NCBI GenBank assembly: GCA_030648135.1
Contig: JAUSIF010000206.1
Span: 1 to 6,922, forward strand
DNA length: 6,922 bases
Source of the DNA: Xanthobacteraceae bacterium
Lineage (GTDB): Bacteria; Pseudomonadota; Alphaproteobacteria; Rhizobiales; Xanthobacteraceae
Reading direction: 5' to 3'
In this document: one piece after another, positions 5,990-6,922 of the stretch
How the letters are laid out: every line of letters begins with the position of its first letter
Numbering within the stretch: position 1 is the first letter of the stretch
Translations under genes and position numbers: made by a program
Notes under the pieces: generated by a model
Database searches by the model: none
What the model saw: only the letters and a program-made list of their open reading frames with translations
What the model was told of the DNA's origin: nothing

Positions 5990-6460
5990 GTGACGAAATT
6001 CGCCTTGCGATATGTTCTTGCCATCGCTTGCTTTCTCGCTCTCGGCATGACGCCGCGTCCGCTCGCGGCCGAGACGGTCAGCGTCATCCTCGACCAGGCA
6101 AAGATCCTGCGCCTGCCCGAACGGGTCGCGAGCATCGTCATCGGCAATCCGGCGGTTGCCGACGGAACATTGCAAACGGGCGGATTACTGGTCGTGACCG
6201 GCAAGAGCTACGGCACCACCAATATCATCGCTCTCGACGCGCGCGGAGCCGTGCTCGCCGAGCACACTTTCAAGGTCGCCGCGCCACGGGACGGCACCGT
6301 GACGGTCTTTCGCGGGGTTGCTCGCGAAACCTGGAGCTGTGCACCGCGTTGCGAGCGTTCCGTCGTGCTCGGTGATGCACCGGAATATTTCGACGCCGCC
6401 ATCAATCAGAGCGGAACTCGCAACGGCCTTGCCAGCGGCCAAGGCCCAGCCGCGAAGTAG
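5990..6460 (+). CDS. Small exported protein with CpaC-like pilus/secretin N-terminal domain
   Basis: The predicted product is a 156-aa periplasmic protein that resembles the N-terminal domain of pilus secretins (T2SS/T3SS pilus N-domain type) but has no secretin core. A signal peptide covers about 1-27. The domain lies at about 28-97. A gap-free alignment of residues 42-96 (LPERVASIVIGNPAVADG...) with CpaC 59-113 of this window gives roughly 16 identities in 55, including the NPA and the TN of GTTN. The C-terminal part (100-156) has no such counterpart; it carries CAPRC (Cys117 and Cys121), a likely disulfide, and a polar tail. The start is GTG at 5990 with AAGAGG about 6 nt upstream. It is divergent from the pilin cluster and upstream of tadE. 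I infer an accessory role at the CpaC channel; similar small proteins are annotated as pilus assembly proteins in Hyphomicrobiales. Confidence 0.85.
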   Translation: MTKFALRYVLAIACFLALGMTPRPLAAETVSVILDQAKILRLPERVASIVIGNPAVADGTLQTGGLLVVTGKSYGTTNIIALDARGAVLAEHTFKVAAPRDGTVTVFRGVARETWSCAPRCERSVVLGDAPEYFDAAINQSGTRNGLASGQGPAAK

Positions 6461-6543
6461 GGCAAGGCGCTCGCTTCGGCAAACGGTTCGAATCAGGGTT
6501 GACGCCGGGTTAATACAGTCCGTCACGAGTTAAATTGCGTCGA

Positions 6544-6585
6544 AACCCTTCGTCAAACCGTATCCGCTAGAACCCTTACTCAAAC
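6544..6585. repeat. Imperfect direct repeat upstream of tadE
   Basis: AACCCTTCGTCAAAC (6544-6558) and AACCCTTACTCAAAC (6571-6585) match at 13 of 15 positions with a 27-bp period. They lie 40-80 nt upstream of the tadE start, in the 164-nt gap after the 5990 gene. This is a candidate binding site for a regulator of tadE. Confidence 0.45.
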
Positions 6586-6624
6586 GCGCTCGATCTTCCG
6601 GCGATCGTTGGAGTAGTCGTTGCC

Positions 6625-6922
6625 ATGAGCGGAAATATCTCGTTGTTCATCGCTTCACGCCGCGCCGGCCGCGGCTTGATGCGGTTTGCCAGGAGGCTGG
6701 TGCGGCGCGATGACGGGACCACGGTCATCGAGTTCGGCATCGTCGTCATCCCTTTCTTCGCGCTCCTGTTCGCCATCATCGAGATCGCCCTGGTGTTCTA
6801 CGCCGGCCAGGTTTTGGAGACCGCAGTCGGCGATGCGTCACGGCTCATCATGACCGGCCAGGCGCAGACCGGAGGATTCAGTCAGACCCAGTTCAAGACC
6901 GAAGTGTGCAATCGTCTCCATG
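6625..6922 (+). CDS. tadE: TadE-family pseudopilin (partial, 3' end beyond window)
   Basis: This is a minor pilin-like protein of the Tad system, needed for pilus assembly and processed by the TadV/CpaA peptidase. Ninety-nine residues are present. The first 31 are basic (RRAGRG, RFARRLVRRDDG). The cleavage site G31/TTVIEF matches G/XXXXE(Y/F). A membrane helix follows at about 35-60, then YAGQVLETAVGDASRLIMTGQA, typical of the TadE domain, where a new periplasmic region starts. The ATG at 6625 is the first start codon in this frame after the stop at 6568, with GGAG 11 nt upstream. An internal ATG at 6679 lacks a ribosome site. The gene could belong to the broader TadE/TadG group, but the N-terminal prepilin-like leader favours TadE. 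It is open to the right edge. Confidence 0.92.
   Translation, partial: MSGNISLFIASRRAGRGLMRFARRLVRRDDGTTVIEFGIVVIPFFALLFAIIEIALVFYAGQVLETAVGDASRLIMTGQAQTGGFSQTQFKTEVCNRLH

Noticed and set aside
6499..6514. TTGACG followed by TAATAC, resembling -35 and -10 boxes upstream of tadE
   Set aside because: The two hexamers are only about 6 nt apart instead of 16-18, and no -10 sits at the right distance from TTGACG.

Overview
The window is part of a tight-adherence (Tad/Flp, type IVc) pilus locus. The organism is most likely an alphaproteobacterium, probably of the Hyphomicrobiales (Rhizobiales). This rests on the high GC content, the Caulobacter-style cpa gene order, the very short Flp prepilins, and a stand-alone secretin-N-like gene beside a tadE gene. 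The genus cannot be fixed from the sequence alone.

Layout. The left three quarters is a leftward (minus-strand) pilus cluster. Read in the direction of transcription it runs: Flp prepilin 2 (5591 to 5430), Flp prepilin 1 (5233 to 5075), a perfect stem-loop, prepilin peptidase cpaA (4885 to 4379), cpaB (4255 to 3458), secretin cpaC (3432 to 2011), lipoprotein cpaD (1993 to 1253) and the ParA-like localisation ATPase cpaE (from 1256, leaving the window at base 1 a few residues short of the expected end). A non-coding region of about 400 bp (5592-5989) separates this cluster from a rightward one. That one has a small exported protein with a CpaC-like N-terminal domain (5990-6460) and the start of a TadE pseudopilin gene (6625 to the right edge).

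How the parts fit. CpaA is expected to cleave the short basic leaders of both Flp prepilins and of TadE. All three carry the G/XXXXE(Y/F) processing site. CpaC would form the outer-membrane channel, helped by the lipoprotein CpaD. CpaB is the periplasmic/inner-membrane assembly factor, and CpaE places the machine at its cellular site. The motor genes (cpaF, tadB, tadC) are not in the window and would be expected beyond the left edge. The cpaB-C-D-E block is tightly packed: gaps of 25 and 17 nt, then an ATGA overlap. cpaA and the two pilin genes are separated by longer spacers that could carry their own control elements.

The gene content matches a known system, and I see no undescribed system here. 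The points most worth a second look are the tandem pilin paralogues, the strong hairpin behind the second one, the small divergent CpaC-N-like protein with its CAPRC motif, and several short repeats and dyads in the leaders. No tRNA, rRNA, CRISPR, insertion sequence or prophage was seen.
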